DNA from: Holothuria scabra
Taxonomy: Eukaryota; Echinodermata; Holothuroidea; Aspidochirotida; Holothuriidae
Length of the DNA stretch: 64,000 nucleotides
Assembly (NCBI GenBank): GCA_037179385.1
Contig: CM074189.1
Span: 24,923,648-24,987,647, forward strand
Reading direction: 5' to 3'
The notes under the pieces: model-generated
Databases searched by the model: none
What the model saw: only the letters and a program-made list of their open reading frames with translations
What the model was told of the DNA's origin: nothing
Translations under genes and position numbers: made by a program
Part shown: positions 14,301 to 23,365 of the stretch, one piece after another
Layout: each line of letters opens with the position of its first letter
How positions within the stretch are numbered: position 1 is the first letter of the stretch

Positions 14301-17300
14301 AAACGAACCCTATGAGCGCGTAGCGCACATCACGAGCGCCAAGCGCGAAGTCCCACTGGCGTGGGTCCAGGGCCCGCCTTAGGGCTCTGGAAGCTCCGAG
14401 ATTCTACAAGCTCTCTCGTGCAATCTAAGCCGTTTTTGGAACATATTACGGTGAATTCAATGAACAAAAATTTGCGAAATATTTGCGTTCACAGATAGCC
14501 TATAGGCTATTTCCTGACCGACGCAGATTTTTAACGTAGGCCTACGTATAGGCTAGGCCAAATAATGTCCGAGTTCACCTTGCCTAACCTGATTGTCACA
14601 GAACGAGTTATAATGCAACGACATAAGCCTAAGCATGTGTCATCAATTACGCAACATTACATTGGATGAAAAAATGTAGTGGAAATAGCCCATTGTAAGT
14701 GAATGACTCACCTATGATGAGTGCATAGGCGAACGGGAGCATTTCAATTGGGGGGGGGGGGGGGAGAGGATTCTCTGCCCGAAAAATGTAATTCTGACCG
14801 AAAGACTATCTAAGCGGAGCGCCACCATCAGTTGTCGCGGAGCGTACAGGAAATTTTGAAAAATCGCAACCCCTCAGACAGCCGGAAATGGCCTTTCCCA
14901 GGCTTATAAGCAGAATCAAAGCCGTCGATATTTTGAACTTTCGTTTGCAATAAAATTTTCACCAAAAACGAGCAAATCTACAAAAAGGTCAGAAAACTCC
15001 CAGATGAAATGTACCACTAACCATTGGATGACTACATTGAGCTATAATCATTGGAAAATGAGTTTGCTTGCGCGTTCTACAAACTATTTTACGTCATGCA
15101 GCATGAGATTATCATCAATATAATTTTGAAAATTGAAAAACTTCAGAAACCATCGAAAATCCCAAGGCTTCATAATATAATGATATACCGCACCTGGGAA
15201 TGTATACAACATTACCTGGTCTTGTATCTTTCCGTGGAAAACTGTAGAACGGAATTAAAAACATGAGTACCGTATGTCTGTGACTCTGCTGCGACTCTTT
15301 CCCGAATTCGAGTTCCACTGAATTGGTACAACTGTCTACATGACTCGACCCGAACTCCCGACTATATATAAATGATTTTTCTTCTAACGCCCTTTTTAGA
15401 AAAACCCGGCTTGTCACGTTGCTAGATATTTTTACATGAATTTGGGGGCAGACTTATTTGCAGATTTGTTCACACTTAATACGTATGAGTGAGCAAACAA
15501 GCTACGCTGATTTGTTCACCATTGCCCGAATTTCGGTTCCACAGCACTGCAGGTTAAAAAGTTTCGCACAATTTTAAGAGAATCATTTTGAAAGGTGCAA
15601 AACCGTCATCTCATTCATATGCTGCCCAAATACCTCTCGACCAAGTACGTTTCATCCTTCTGGTGACTATTGGTGATTGTCATTTAGTAATATGGTGCGT
15701 CACAAGAAAGCTTTTGATTGATTTGTTCCTGCAAAATTTTGGGGACTGTATACATCCTCTCTCCCCTTGTAATCTGGCAATTTAAAATACCCAGGACTTT
15801 TTTGCAACTTTTGCCCGAATATTGTGTCATTTCGGGCAAAGGTTTCCCCAAGAATATGAAGTGAGGCTGACGAAAAATTGTTTTTTACATAAGCTGTCCG
15901 AATGTGTCGCAAATTTGGTATCTTTCAGAGATTTCATGAAAAATGTACCGTGACTATGATGCTTTTTTATCATTTTTTCGGCCAAGTGTTTGAAGGAATT
16001 CGGGCACGGCTAGGAGTTTTCTGTGTAAGTAGACACAAACCTGGTTTTAAGACTCAAACGGCTGCCCGAATTTTTTCCAGATCCCTGCCCGAATTTTAGG
16101 TCTTGAGAAAATTTGGGGGGGGGGGGTGGGGCAGTCTGCCCCCTCCCCCCTCGCCTCCTACGCCTATGGATGAGTGATTACTGGTCAACAGTTCGTTCAC
16201 GTGATGGCAATGGCAATGCTTCACTTCTCGCGGAGGGAAAGTAGTTTCACTGGACAAGTGATATACTACATACACCTGGTTTGCGGACCGGGCGAGGTTG
16301 CCAGATTTGTAATGATTTGTAGCCAAAAACTAGGTCCCAGGCATACAGCATGAGCGCAGGGGACCGTGACAAGAATTAGCCAAACAATGGCAGAACATAG
16401 GCTAAGTCAATTTCGGCTGCTCTGTTCGATGGTGGGTTAACTATAGTCTCAACTTTAAATTGGTTCAAGGCTCCCAAGTTTCTTTTACTTCTTCTCTGAT
16501 TTTTTTTTTTTTTTTTTTGGGGGGGGGGGGGGAGTCCCTTCGCTAAGAATTTTAGGGGGGAAGTCCCCTCGCTAAGAAATTTAGGGGGACGTGTCCCCTC
16601 GTCCCCCCGCTTCCGCCGCCAGTGGGAAAGGGGTTCAGATCACTACTGAAATTAAAGAATCTTCTGTACTATTTCTTTTTCTCTGTCTTAACTGTGACTA
16701 AAATCTAAAATATTAATTGCCAAATTACGGAAAATGACAGTGGCTACGTGACGATATTTATCATTCTCCAATGTGTCTGAACGATTGCAACAATTTTCTC
16801 CACGCGATCATACATACCAACGTGTTGGATGTCAATTGCGCATACATAAAGAATATACATGCACGCAGACAAAATTATTTACAGTGCGAAAAGTAATTAT
16901 AGTTATCGAACTACTTTACTTTAAACTTAGAATCGACATTAAGAGCAGAATAGTCCAGAGCCAAATTTAGTTTTGTTATGTTAAAGAGGGACATATTCTA
17001 AGCAATATGGTAAACCTCTATTCATTTTCCATGTTCCCTTCTCTAGATATTAGCCATTGAATGTGGCAAATTTTCAACATAGAATGAACTTAAAGCCTGC
17101 GGGATTGATGTCATGGATTCACATTATTTGCCAATCGTTTGATTTTTCTTTATAATTTACCACATAACTTACAACCGATTTTATGCAACTAAACTCTGAT
17201 ATATTGATGATACCAAATGTGCATCCTGGGCAATGGAATTTTGAAAACTTTATTTAGGTTACCATAGATACCATCCCTAATCAATGCAATGGAATTTTGA

Positions 17301-20300
17301 AAACTTTAATTAGTTTACCATAGATACCATCCCTAATTAATTGAAGATCATACTAATAGACAAATCCGATTAGCGCTTGTTTTTGGTGACTGTAGGCCGC
17401 CGTTAGTGGGCCCATCAGCCTACATTCGTCTTTATTTATTGTTCACATGTATTTCAAACGCTCATATTTAGTGAACTTAGAAAATTTAAGACACAAATTG
17501 TGTGTGTACAACCATCCATGATACAGCTAGGCAAGGAAATTGAAAGATTTAAAGGTAATGGACCCCAGTTATGGCCGACTGAAATCAGGCCATCACTTGC
17601 TGGCCTTATTCGTGTACAGGATGAAAATTATAGAAAGGGGAAACACTGTCCAAGACTGTAAATCTATGACACACACCCGCTTGCTTCAAGCTCACTTTTA
17701 TAAGAAAATTTGCAACCACTTCAATTGCTAATATCTCGAGAACCGAACATGCATTAATAACAGTTTCACCAGAATGCTTAAAATATGTTCCTCTTAAACA
17801 TATCAAAAAGGAATTTTGGCTCTGGACTTTTCTTTTAAGTTTAAATTTCAAATCTCCCTGCCAATGTAACAGCTAATATATATGGTTCCAATTTCGTGAT
17901 AGTATTTCCCCTGCAGCATACAGCTAAGTTAACTAAATTCCAAAATACGTATTTTTTCGTAAATACTTGAAAAGGTCCGGAGGGAAAGGACACTTACAGT
18001 CAAATGTCAATCGATGTTATAATGAACGGTGGAGTTACATCATCCGGTGCAGTGTTTATTGGCCTCATCCCAATGGTTAAACGATACATCGACACCGCGG
18101 GAGATACCGACGAGGCTACATGTGTCATCATATCTCGCTACCTTCAGCTGATATCAGACCGGGCGGCTGGTATGCAACTCTTTGTGTATTTAAATTTCTT
18201 TTCTTCTCAAGAAGCAAACCTATGTGGGTCCCACATTGGTAAAGCCATATGGGGTATTGTGTCATTAATCTTGCACCCAAGATTAATAAGGACAGCATCT
18301 GGCCCACATGCGTTAGGAATATTGTAGGACTGGGCTTTATTTTCCCCACATATTTGTCGTTTATATGATAGGCCCCAAAACTATCCCATATGTAATTCGG
18401 TCCTATCCATTAACCCATATGGGGCCCTATAAGCCAGGAAATGGTCCGTATTAGGGTCCCATGTAGTAATGTTATTTGAAAATCGTCATACCCAAATTAA
18501 TAATCAAAAATAAAGAGTAAATTGGCATAGCACTTTGTTCACACGAAATAGTGACTCACACACTGTACAGAACACAATGAGAGCGTTACAATTACAAATT
18601 TGAGTCTATTATGCTCACTGGTGTATGCCCGGAAGCAAGCAACTAGGATTAAGTCTCGATAAGGATGAGTTGTGTACAGCTAAGAGAGGTGCTTTAAGGG
18701 GAAGTTTAAGCAAAAAATTAATTTTTATACGTGAAAGAGAAACCAAATCTACACGGTGTGGTGTAAGTTTCATTCAAATTGGAAATGTATTTCAGAAAAT
18801 GAAGTTAGTAGATTTGTGTTCAAAAATGAGTAAGAGGGCAGCAAAGTTTTTATCACTCCCTCACATTGACAAGGAATGCTTTGTTTCACTTTGTGTTATC
18901 AGACTGTTGTGTTGACCTTGAAGTTAATAGGAATAGGACCTCCCTGTGGGCGATGCAAAGTTTGCAAAGTTCTCGTGCTACTTATGCAATCACATTGTAA
19001 TAATGTGTCATGTTGAGGAGAAAACCGAGTCTGAAGTTTAAAGAAAAAAAAAAAGACTGAGCACCAATTTGGGGATGTGATGTCATATGTGCTTGCTTCA
19101 AGTCAAAATGCTTATTGAAACTGGCTCGGATAATGAATAATTGACTTTAATATAAGTTCATACAAAATTTGAATAAATAATCTACTTCACGTTGCACTCT
19201 CTATCTCTCTCTCTCTCCGTCCACTTTGAACAGTAAGAATGAATGTAAGTAACACAGGAACACTTGTTTCAACATTTGAAATTTCTTTGGAAATTATGGA
19301 ATAATCTCTTTTGTTATGAAAAACATGTTTTGTAATTTACAATAAATATTTTGTTTCAGTCAAGTTTGCCATACCTAGATCCAGGCAAAATATAAAACTG
19401 GCATACGAATTATCTAACGCCTTTCTTGGAACGGGTATTATTCATTTGATTAGAACGGCACGAACTTAGAGTTATTGTTTCGGGAATGAAAGACATGTTA
19501 ACCACTTGTTAGGATCTGCGACGGATATAATTCCGGAATTTATCATTTCGTTTAGACCATAGCACCCATAGAGTTGTAATGAACCATCTGTTTTAATCAT
19601 GGGGCACACCACCATCGGTTGCTGTATCTACCTATACACTATTCCCCTTTCCATTACATGCCCTCAAAAGCATCGTCAAAGTTAACACCCCACGAAAGCT
19701 ACCCTTTACATGAAAGCCAACGATTTGGTCATTCACGACATCATAAATGAATCATGAATACCCCTTTAGATTTGCGGTCCGACGGGGTGGGGCGTTGGTC
19801 GGGGCGGGAATTGTTCATATTTCAAAGCTTTGTAAACATGATATGAATAAGGATAACTGTGAGGGATTTCTTACATATGCTATAGCATGTGTATTGCCCT
19901 TATTGAGAAGGTGAACCCTATTGTTTGTGGTTATTTAGGAAGCACTCAAATGAGAAAACGTATGTCACCTGCGAGGAATCATTAAGACTTTGGATTTCTG
20001 TTGTATCGTCACACTCGGCTGTCTTAAACCAATTGGTTTGAAATTGGCGTCCCAAAAAACTTCATGTAACTTCTGTTGTCACAGAACGTGATCTGGGTAC
20101 GACGAAATGGTGATCGGCTAGGGACTTTAATCACCCCTGCCCTGTTTGTCTTCCGCATCTCGGCTCCCTTCTGGTCTCCCCTTTTTCGCCTTTTCTTCCT
20201 GTTTCTTTTCATATGCAGAGTTGTCATAATTGCTCCTTGGTTAGGTAGTTTAACATGAAAAAATTGAGCCTGCAGATCATTTCCTTCGCTAATTTGTTAA

Positions 20301-20517
20301 TATTTGTTTGCATTTCACAGGGAGAGTGAATACACTAGCGGGGTGGATTCGAAACGTAGTGGCAGAACACCCAGACTACAAAAATGATTCTGTCATTACT
20401 GAAAGAATAAACTACGACTTAGTCAAATTATTTTCCGATATATCTGATGGGATGGTCGAGTCACAACACCTTTTTAAACACGTTACGGTGAGCCCATCGG
20501 GAAGGATCGGAGACTGA
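2305..20517 (+). CDS. GCLC: Glutamate-cysteine ligase catalytic subunit, copy A (3' portion, 12 exons)
   Basis: GCLC joins L-glutamate to L-cysteine through the gamma-carboxyl group using ATP. It is the first and rate-limiting step of glutathione synthesis in the cytosol and usually works as a heterodimer with GCLM. Twelve exons (2305-2376, 4084-4194, 7771-7829, 8860-9074, 9327-9443, 10517-10655, 11804-11913, 13006-13098, 13296-13400, 13833-13914, 17975-18169, 20321-20517) join in consistent phase into about 497 residues, matching human GCLC from about residue 128 to the C-terminus. Hallmarks seen are [52 protein letters not shown] and [11 protein letters not shown]. The frame is open to the TGA at 20515-20517, so it looks like a functional gene. 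Odd points: the motif RHRRG of the human enzyme reads RKQRE, and the loop before MSID is about 15 residues shorter. The N-terminal exons are not in the window. Confidence 0.93.
2377..4083. other. Intron of GCLC copy A
   Basis: This intron runs from gtaaga to tttcag. It contains no recognisable gene. The frames at 2541-2762, 2929-3156 and 3091-3378 have no domain and no splice context. The stretch at about 3630-3840 looks like an old interspersed repeat, but no boundaries were found. Confidence 0.6.
4084..4194 (+). CDS. GCLC: GCLC copy A, exon with FGCKNF
   Basis: The exon is bounded by TAATTTCAG and a gtgcgt donor. It translates as [13 protein letters not shown]... to [16 protein letters not shown], aligning with human RLGCPGFTLPE... 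to KSLFFPDEAINKHPRF. Phase agrees with both neighbours. It is three bases shorter than the copy B exon (111 versus 114). Confidence 0.85.
5121..5627 (+). mobile_element. hAT-type MITE, 491 bp with 8-bp target duplication
   Basis: The element at 5129-5619 starts CAGCGTTGTCCAACC and ends GGTTGGACAACCCTG, giving terminal inverted repeats with one mismatch at the fourth base. Perfect 8-bp direct repeats TGTTATAT flank it (5121-5128 and 5620-5627). The 8-bp duplication and the CAG...CTG ends are typical of hAT transposons. The inner ends contain GGCCCGCGGGCC-type sequence. No transposase is encoded. It sits in an intron of GCLC copy A. Confidence 0.85.
6367..6588. mobile_element. TA-flanked MITE (Tc1/mariner-like)
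   Basis: The element at 6369-6586 begins TAGAGGCTTT and ends AAAGCCTCTA. The terminal inverted similarity extends about 45 bp through a TACGTCA/GACGTCA block and a GGCCAT...TGGAG block. TA dinucleotides flank both ends (6367-6368 and 6587-6588). There is no coding capacity for a transposase. Related single ends occur at about 7272-7298 and 13651-13676. Confidence 0.65.
6587..7186. mobile_element. Inverted-repeat element of 590 bp
   Basis: The element at 6592-7181 has arms starting CAGTTCGGGAGATAACC. About 65 bp of imperfect inverted repeat includes TTTCGGGGGAAAATG and TTCACCCGATCGGG. The 5-bp sequence TACGC is directly repeated at both edges (6587-6591 and 7182-7186). The family is unknown to me, and the loop of about 450 bp shows no gene. 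Confidence 0.65.
7272..7298. repeat. Dispersed repeat end, also at 13651-13676
   Basis: A stretch of about 26 bp that includes GACATCATATGCATAAGGTC recurs at 13651-13676. The ~25 bp before it are also similar (AAGGAGGG...CTCTGTGAC). Read in reverse it begins TATAGACCTTATGC, resembling the ends of the TA-flanked MITE at 6369, so it is probably an end of a related family. Confidence 0.6.
7771..7829 (+). CDS. GCLC: GCLC copy A, 59-base exon
   Basis: The exon lies between AATTTTACAG and a gtgaga donor. It translates as [19 protein letters not shown], aligned on the human INVP block. The human motif RHRRG is replaced by RKQRE here, whereas copy B keeps RQRRG. The exon length equals that of copy B. 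Confidence 0.85.
7830..8859. other. Intron of GCLC copy A
   Basis: About 1 kb of AT-rich sequence between a gtgaga donor and a tttccag acceptor. I see no gene, no terminal inverted repeat and no RNA structure in it. Confidence 0.6.
8860..9074 (+). CDS. GCLC: GCLC copy A, 215-base exon with the CLQVTFQ core
   Basis: Acceptor TTTGTTTCCAG, donor gtaggt. It encodes [15 protein letters not shown] at the start and [20 protein letters not shown] later, ending CPIM. The cysteine and glutamine of CLQ correspond to Cys249 and Gln251 of human GCLC. An in-frame ATG at 8766 upstream is intronic read-through and not the start. Confidence 0.92.
9327..9443 (+). CDS. GCLC: GCLC copy A, exon with [12 protein letters not shown]
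   Basis: The exon follows CTCGATAG and ends AAG/gtaaaa. Its 39 codons read [19 protein letters not shown], then RWRAF, then [10 protein letters not shown]. This matches human MALSAASPFYRGYVSDIDCRW and DRTREERGLE. Both borders fall between codons. Confidence 0.93.
9444..10516. other. Intron of GCLC copy A
   Basis: No gene is seen. There are a poly-G tract at about 9590 and a poly-T tract at about 9615. The frame at 9727-9936 has no recognisable domain. Confidence 0.6.
10517..10655 (+). CDS. GCLC: GCLC copy A, exon with IPKSRFDS
   Basis: Acceptor TTCTCTAG, donor gtattg. It encodes [20 protein letters not shown] through [11 protein letters not shown], matching human ISKSRYDSIDSYL and YEQLLQEG. 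It leaves one base for the next exon. Confidence 0.92.
10821..11015. mobile_element. hAT-type MITE, 179 bp
   Basis: The element at 10829-11007 starts CAGGCGCGTAACCGGG and ends CCCCGTGGCTACGCCACTG. The flanking octamers TTCTAGGT and TTCTAAGT differ at one base, fitting an old 8-bp target duplication. The CAGTGGCGTAGC-type end recurs at 27578, so it is a family. It encodes nothing. Confidence 0.75.
11557..11688. repeat. Imperfect inverted repeat with TGACGTMA ends
   Basis: TGACGTAATCAGCCCC...GCCGGGAAAAG on the left pairs imperfectly with CTTTTTCCCGGCGGGGGC...TGACGTCA on the right around a short centre. It looks like a small MITE or snap-back element, but no clear target duplication was found. 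Confidence 0.45.
11804..11913 (+). CDS. GCLC: GCLC copy A, exon with [11 protein letters not shown]
   Basis: Acceptor TTTTTCAG, donor gtttgt. It encodes [19 protein letters not shown] and [18 protein letters not shown], matching human [15 protein letters not shown]...DHFE. It ends on a codon boundary. Confidence 0.93.
11914..13005. other. Intron of GCLC copy A
   Basis: No gene or bounded repeat is seen. A poly-C tract lies at about 12876-12886. The frames at 12586-12795 and 12730-12990 are unsupported. Confidence 0.6.
13006..13098 (+). CDS. GCLC: GCLC copy A, exon with [11 protein letters not shown]
   Basis: Acceptor TGTTTTACAG, donor gtgagt. Its 31 codons run [16 protein letters not shown] then [15 protein letters not shown]. 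They match human STNWQTMRFKPPPP and [11 protein letters not shown], one of the most conserved parts of the enzyme. Confidence 0.95.
13296..13400 (+). CDS. GCLC: GCLC copy A, exon with [11 protein letters not shown]
   Basis: Acceptor CCTCCACAG, donor gtaaat. Its 35 codons include [18 protein letters not shown] and end AIPISK, matching human [11 protein letters not shown] and LIPLSK. Both borders are in phase 0. Confidence 0.95.
13833..13914 (+). CDS. GCLC: GCLC copy A, exon with VDSNM...SRDAV
   Basis: Acceptor GTCTCTCAG, donor gtaagg. It encodes [18 protein letters not shown] then FFFKETLEL, matching human VDENMKVAQKRDAV and MFYFRKDI. It leaves one base (C), which pairs with GT at 17975 to give Arg. 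Confidence 0.9.
14217..16632. mobile_element. hAT-type element of 2.4 kb, interrupted by another hAT
   Basis: The element at 14225-16624 has ends TAGTGGCGGCG and CGCCGCCAGTG, matching 9 of 11 bases as inverted repeats. Perfect 8-bp direct repeats GGAAAGGG flank it (14217-14224 and 16625-16632). Subterminal sequence is G-rich on the left and, on the right, repeats CCCCTCGCTAAGAA-like units. It encodes no transposase and is split by the element at 14724-16168. Confidence 0.75.
14716..16176. mobile_element. Nested hAT-type element of 1445 bp
   Basis: The element at 14724-16168 begins CATAGGCG and ends CGCCTATG, with perfect 8-bp direct repeats GATGAGTG at 14716-14723 and 16169-16176. Long G tracts lie just inside both ends. 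The interior includes CAGACAGCCGGAAATGGC and other blocks that recur at about 55940-56570 and, reversed, at 29818-29950. Only short frames are present, so it is non-autonomous. It is younger than the element it interrupts. Confidence 0.82.
17220..17850. repeat. Dispersed repeat, copy 1 (others at 29320 and 59385)
   Basis: The block contains GCTAATATCTCGAGAACCGA, shared with about 29530, and CAAGGAAATTGAA followed by a GACCCCAG block, shared with about 59490-59525. The first part holds a tandem duplication of about 56 bp (17230-17285 and 17286-17340) with CAATGGAATTTTGAAAACTT in each unit. No coding function is seen. Confidence 0.7.
17975..18169 (+). CDS. GCLC: GCLC copy A, penultimate exon with [10 protein letters not shown]
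   Basis: The translation includes [15 protein letters not shown], then [12 protein letters not shown], then [12 protein letters not shown], matching human YTLMSIDTIINGK, FPGLIPILNSYL and YLKLIKKRASG. I place the acceptor at CTTGAAAAG/GT because an in-frame TGA lies just upstream and because GT completes the split Arg codon from 13914. A later acceptor at TTACAG (17999) would break phase. The cysteine in EATCVIIS corresponds to human Cys553, reported to form the disulfide with GCLM. Donor gtatgc. Confidence 0.88.
18170..20320. other. Last intron of GCLC copy A
   Basis: No gene is seen. It carries several CCATATGGGG-type motifs (about 18240-18425), an ATTAATCTTG/CAAGATTAAT inverted repeat near 18270-18294 and a CT microsatellite at about 19197-19217. 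The frame at 18625-18915 (96 codons) has no recognisable domain or splice context. Confidence 0.55.
20321..20517 (+). CDS. GCLC: GCLC copy A, last exon with stop
   Basis: Acceptor TGCATTTCACAG. It encodes [20 protein letters not shown], then [14 protein letters not shown], and ends SPSGRIGD before TGA at 20515-20517. The human counterpart is ARWMREFIANHPDYKQDSVI, with a C-terminal tail of similar length. An ATTAAA at about 21037 could be a polyadenylation signal, but this is weak. Confidence 0.93.
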
Positions 20518-21609
20518 CGCATGGTGTAAGGTGGCATGTACCAGCTGTTTGCCGTCTCCTTGAATTTGTTTCGAGAGTAGACTGGGTATAGCGCAAAATA
20601 TGCCACGATGTTTCTTTTTAAAAACTTGAACAAATATACCTCATTAGATCAAAGGCGGCGTCGTGTATATCTGTTATAAGACTACAGTAACATGACCTTG
20701 ACATACTGATAGCTAAACTCTAAATGCTGAAATGTTAAGTAATTTTTTGAGTATTTGGGTATATCTGGTGGGCTATTGCCAATCAATTGCTCACGTGTGG
20801 AAGCTGACTGTATCATGTGTCTTTGTGGTGTGCCTTATTTTTAAGTAGAGAAGGAGAATATTTTTAACAAGGAGAAGGATAGTATCATCGTGATAAAATG
20901 CCATATATGATTATACTGTAACAATCGCATCGTAGTTGTTATTATACGTTATAGAATTTTTACAACTTGGGGAATATTAAAAGTTTTCGAAACTAACATT
21001 CGTTGTCTCTTATAGCCTATTTGTACAGAAATAACTATTAAAATGATCTTTCACAGATAAACAAGCCCATTGGAAATTTGTGCAATTGAACTACAGTCTT
21101 CATCGCAGGGAATGAACATTCGCTGTGTAGGCAGATATAACCGAACGCATGCGTAAACATCGAACAGTAGTACATTTGACCTAGTGCCTTAGCCGGAAAG
21201 TCCTACATGTTCTGACATGTCTATTAAATCCGCAAATGAAAGATTGTTGTTATTCGATTTTACCAATATAAATCAAGTTATCGAAATTTACTTTTCATGT
21301 CATAACTTGATACTTTTAGAAATTAACCCAATTTTATTAATGAGTAAATTCGCTCCTTAGTCTTCTTATTTTGAAAAGATGAATATCACATCACTCTTTA
21401 TTCAATTTTTGCAGTTTCGCCAATTCCGTGACAGCTAAAATATACAAAGCTCATGCTTGCCAGGCCAGGGAGAAGTTAGCCAGTCTGCTATCCTCGGCAT
21501 CATCATTACATATCATACCAAATTCAGTTGCGAGTTATCTTTAAATTTGTTTCTTAACAGCTTGATCCTCTCATTCCGAACAATGTTTCAATTCTCCTAA
21601 CCTACTTAC
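20518..21609. other. 3' flank of GCLC copy A
   Basis: About 1.1 kb of AT-rich sequence, presumably 3' untranslated and intergenic DNA. No gene, RNA or bounded repeat is visible. Confidence 0.55.
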
Positions 21610-22583
21610 TTAAAGATACGTTCACACTTGTCCGGCAAGGGCAACGGCAACGGCAGCGGCAACGACAACGACAACGGCAAAAATATCCCACACAATAGAA
21701 AGTGAAAGACTGTTCACACTAACACGGCAACGGCAATGCGGCAATACGGCAATCCGGTAAAAATGCCTCCGGCAAAAAAGTAATCGCACATGGAGCGATT
21801 CAACGCCATTTGCCTTCCGGCAAAAAATCTGCCAACTTCAAAGTGCGCTTGCACCTGCCTGTCTGACCAGCGGGAGCCAACCGTACGGGGGGTAGGGACG
21901 TTCTGTAATATCCCGCCAAAACAGTGCACATATTATTTGAATGTGTACAACTACAAGATGCTCGAAGATCTGACTTATCTGACCAGATTATAGAAAAACT
22001 GGTCCTTCTTGTCCAAAAAGATTCATTGATAAACGATGCGACAAATCCTGATTACCATGATCAAGTAAAATTATATCACATGTGAGAAAAATAGGAAAGG
22101 AAATGGGAAATCCCCAATTCAATGGTAACTATTCATATCATTTACGTTGATAACAGGATTAGCAGTATTATAACAATAAGCCATCAATCATAACATTTGT
22201 TTTGTACATTATGCCATACTTGAAAAAAAGTACATGATTATGCTATAAATTATTTCCTCTTGAGTACAGACCTATATTGCATTGCAATGTTTATTGAAGG
22301 AACATATGGGTCGCTCATTTTTTCTAAACGTTGGCCTTATTTTGCCCGGCCATACCTCACTTCTAACTTAGACTAGCATATAATGCAGTCACGATGGCAC
22401 AGGAAGAAATATGAAAGTGGTGTGTGTGTGTGTGTGGGGGGGGGGGGGGATTTGAACTATGCACCTCACCCTACGCTATTGACCAAAAGGTACACATTTG
22501 ATGCTGATTTTTCGCTTTTTTTACGAACTGGAAAGATTTTTACATAAAAAAATTAAATGTCACACCTCATTTTTTTTCAAATA

Positions 22584-22610
22584 ATCTATTACAGCCATGC
22601 TGTAATAGAT
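22584..22610. repeat. Perfect 12-bp stem hairpin
   Basis: ATCTATTACAGC, then CAT, then GCTGTAATAGAT: a perfect 12-bp stem with a 3-base loop, inside the TTAA-flanked element. There is no T tract or other sign of a terminator. Confidence 0.8.
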
Positions 22611-23151
22611 AAGTAAGTATATCTACCGGTATGCCATCTGCAATAATGCGACACTGACTTTTAGACTTTTTTCGGGGGGCATTTTTTGAAAACACTGTCA
22701 CGAAATTATTTGGCTCAAGTTCTGTTCAGATCTAATTATTCTGCTGTAACCATCTTTTCCTCTTCCGCCCTAAAGGCTTTCTTTCGATCTATTTGACACG
22801 CAATTCCCATTTAAAATATCAGCTCCTCATTGTCACAGTTGATGTTTTTTTTTTTTTGTTTGTTTGTTTGTTTAGTATCATTATTGTCGGAGGCTAGTAT
22901 AGTATGACCATGGTTTGGTATTCGGTTCGCTGTTAATGACTGGTGTTATGCAGCGATTACAGCTGCGCTGGCCCAGGGTGAAAAGGGTCATTGTGTTGGG
23001 CTTATTGTTATGAAGCGTGTTTGCATTGTTTAGAGAATTGTCAAGATGTTTGTGTGTGAGAGCAAGCCCACGCTTATGTAGTTGGGTGTTTCACTAAAGT
23101 GACGCAGATAACAAGATAGACTCCGAGGGAGAAAAACGTGTTTGTTGAAGG

Positions 23152-23198
23152 GACTCGGCCTTTTGGCTAAGATCATGTGTAGTATCTGTTCTTTTCAT
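23152..23198 (+). pseudogene. U2 snRNA 5'-end-like sequence
   Basis: Starting at CTCGGCCTTTTGGCTAAGAT and continuing through GTGTAGTATCTGTTCTT, the sequence matches about the first 50 bases of U2 snRNA (stem-loop I and the branch-site-pairing region GTAGTA) with one or two changes. After about 23198 the similarity stops: there is no stem-loop IIa, Sm site or 3' stems. It is therefore a truncated U2 pseudogene or the head of a U2-derived retroelement, not a working U2 gene. Confidence 0.75.
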
Positions 23199-23290
23199 CC
23201 AGTCAAGAATGGAGCCATACATGACAGACCAATGATGAAAATGGTCTGAAGGCCGTGAGGTTGGTCGTTAAGTGTTGTCCTTCAGTGGAC

Positions 23291-23365
23291 GTAATAGCTT
23301 CTTCGGGAAGCAGTATCAAGTTTGGTTTCGCCGAACGGCCCTTTGCCAGAGGGTCGGGAGGACTT
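23291..23365 (+). repeat. Conserved three-hairpin motif, copy 1
   Basis: A stretch of about 72 bases, nearly identical to 39555-39624, can fold into three consecutive hairpins: GCTTC/GAAGC with a TTCG-containing loop, GTTTGG/CCGAAC, and GGCCCT/AGGGTC. It lies about 95 bases after the U2-like stretch. It may belong to a retroelement end. Confidence 0.6.

Noticed and set aside
23152..23198. Functional U2 snRNA gene
   Set aside because: Only the first ~50 bases match; the IIa stem, Sm site and 3' stems are absent.
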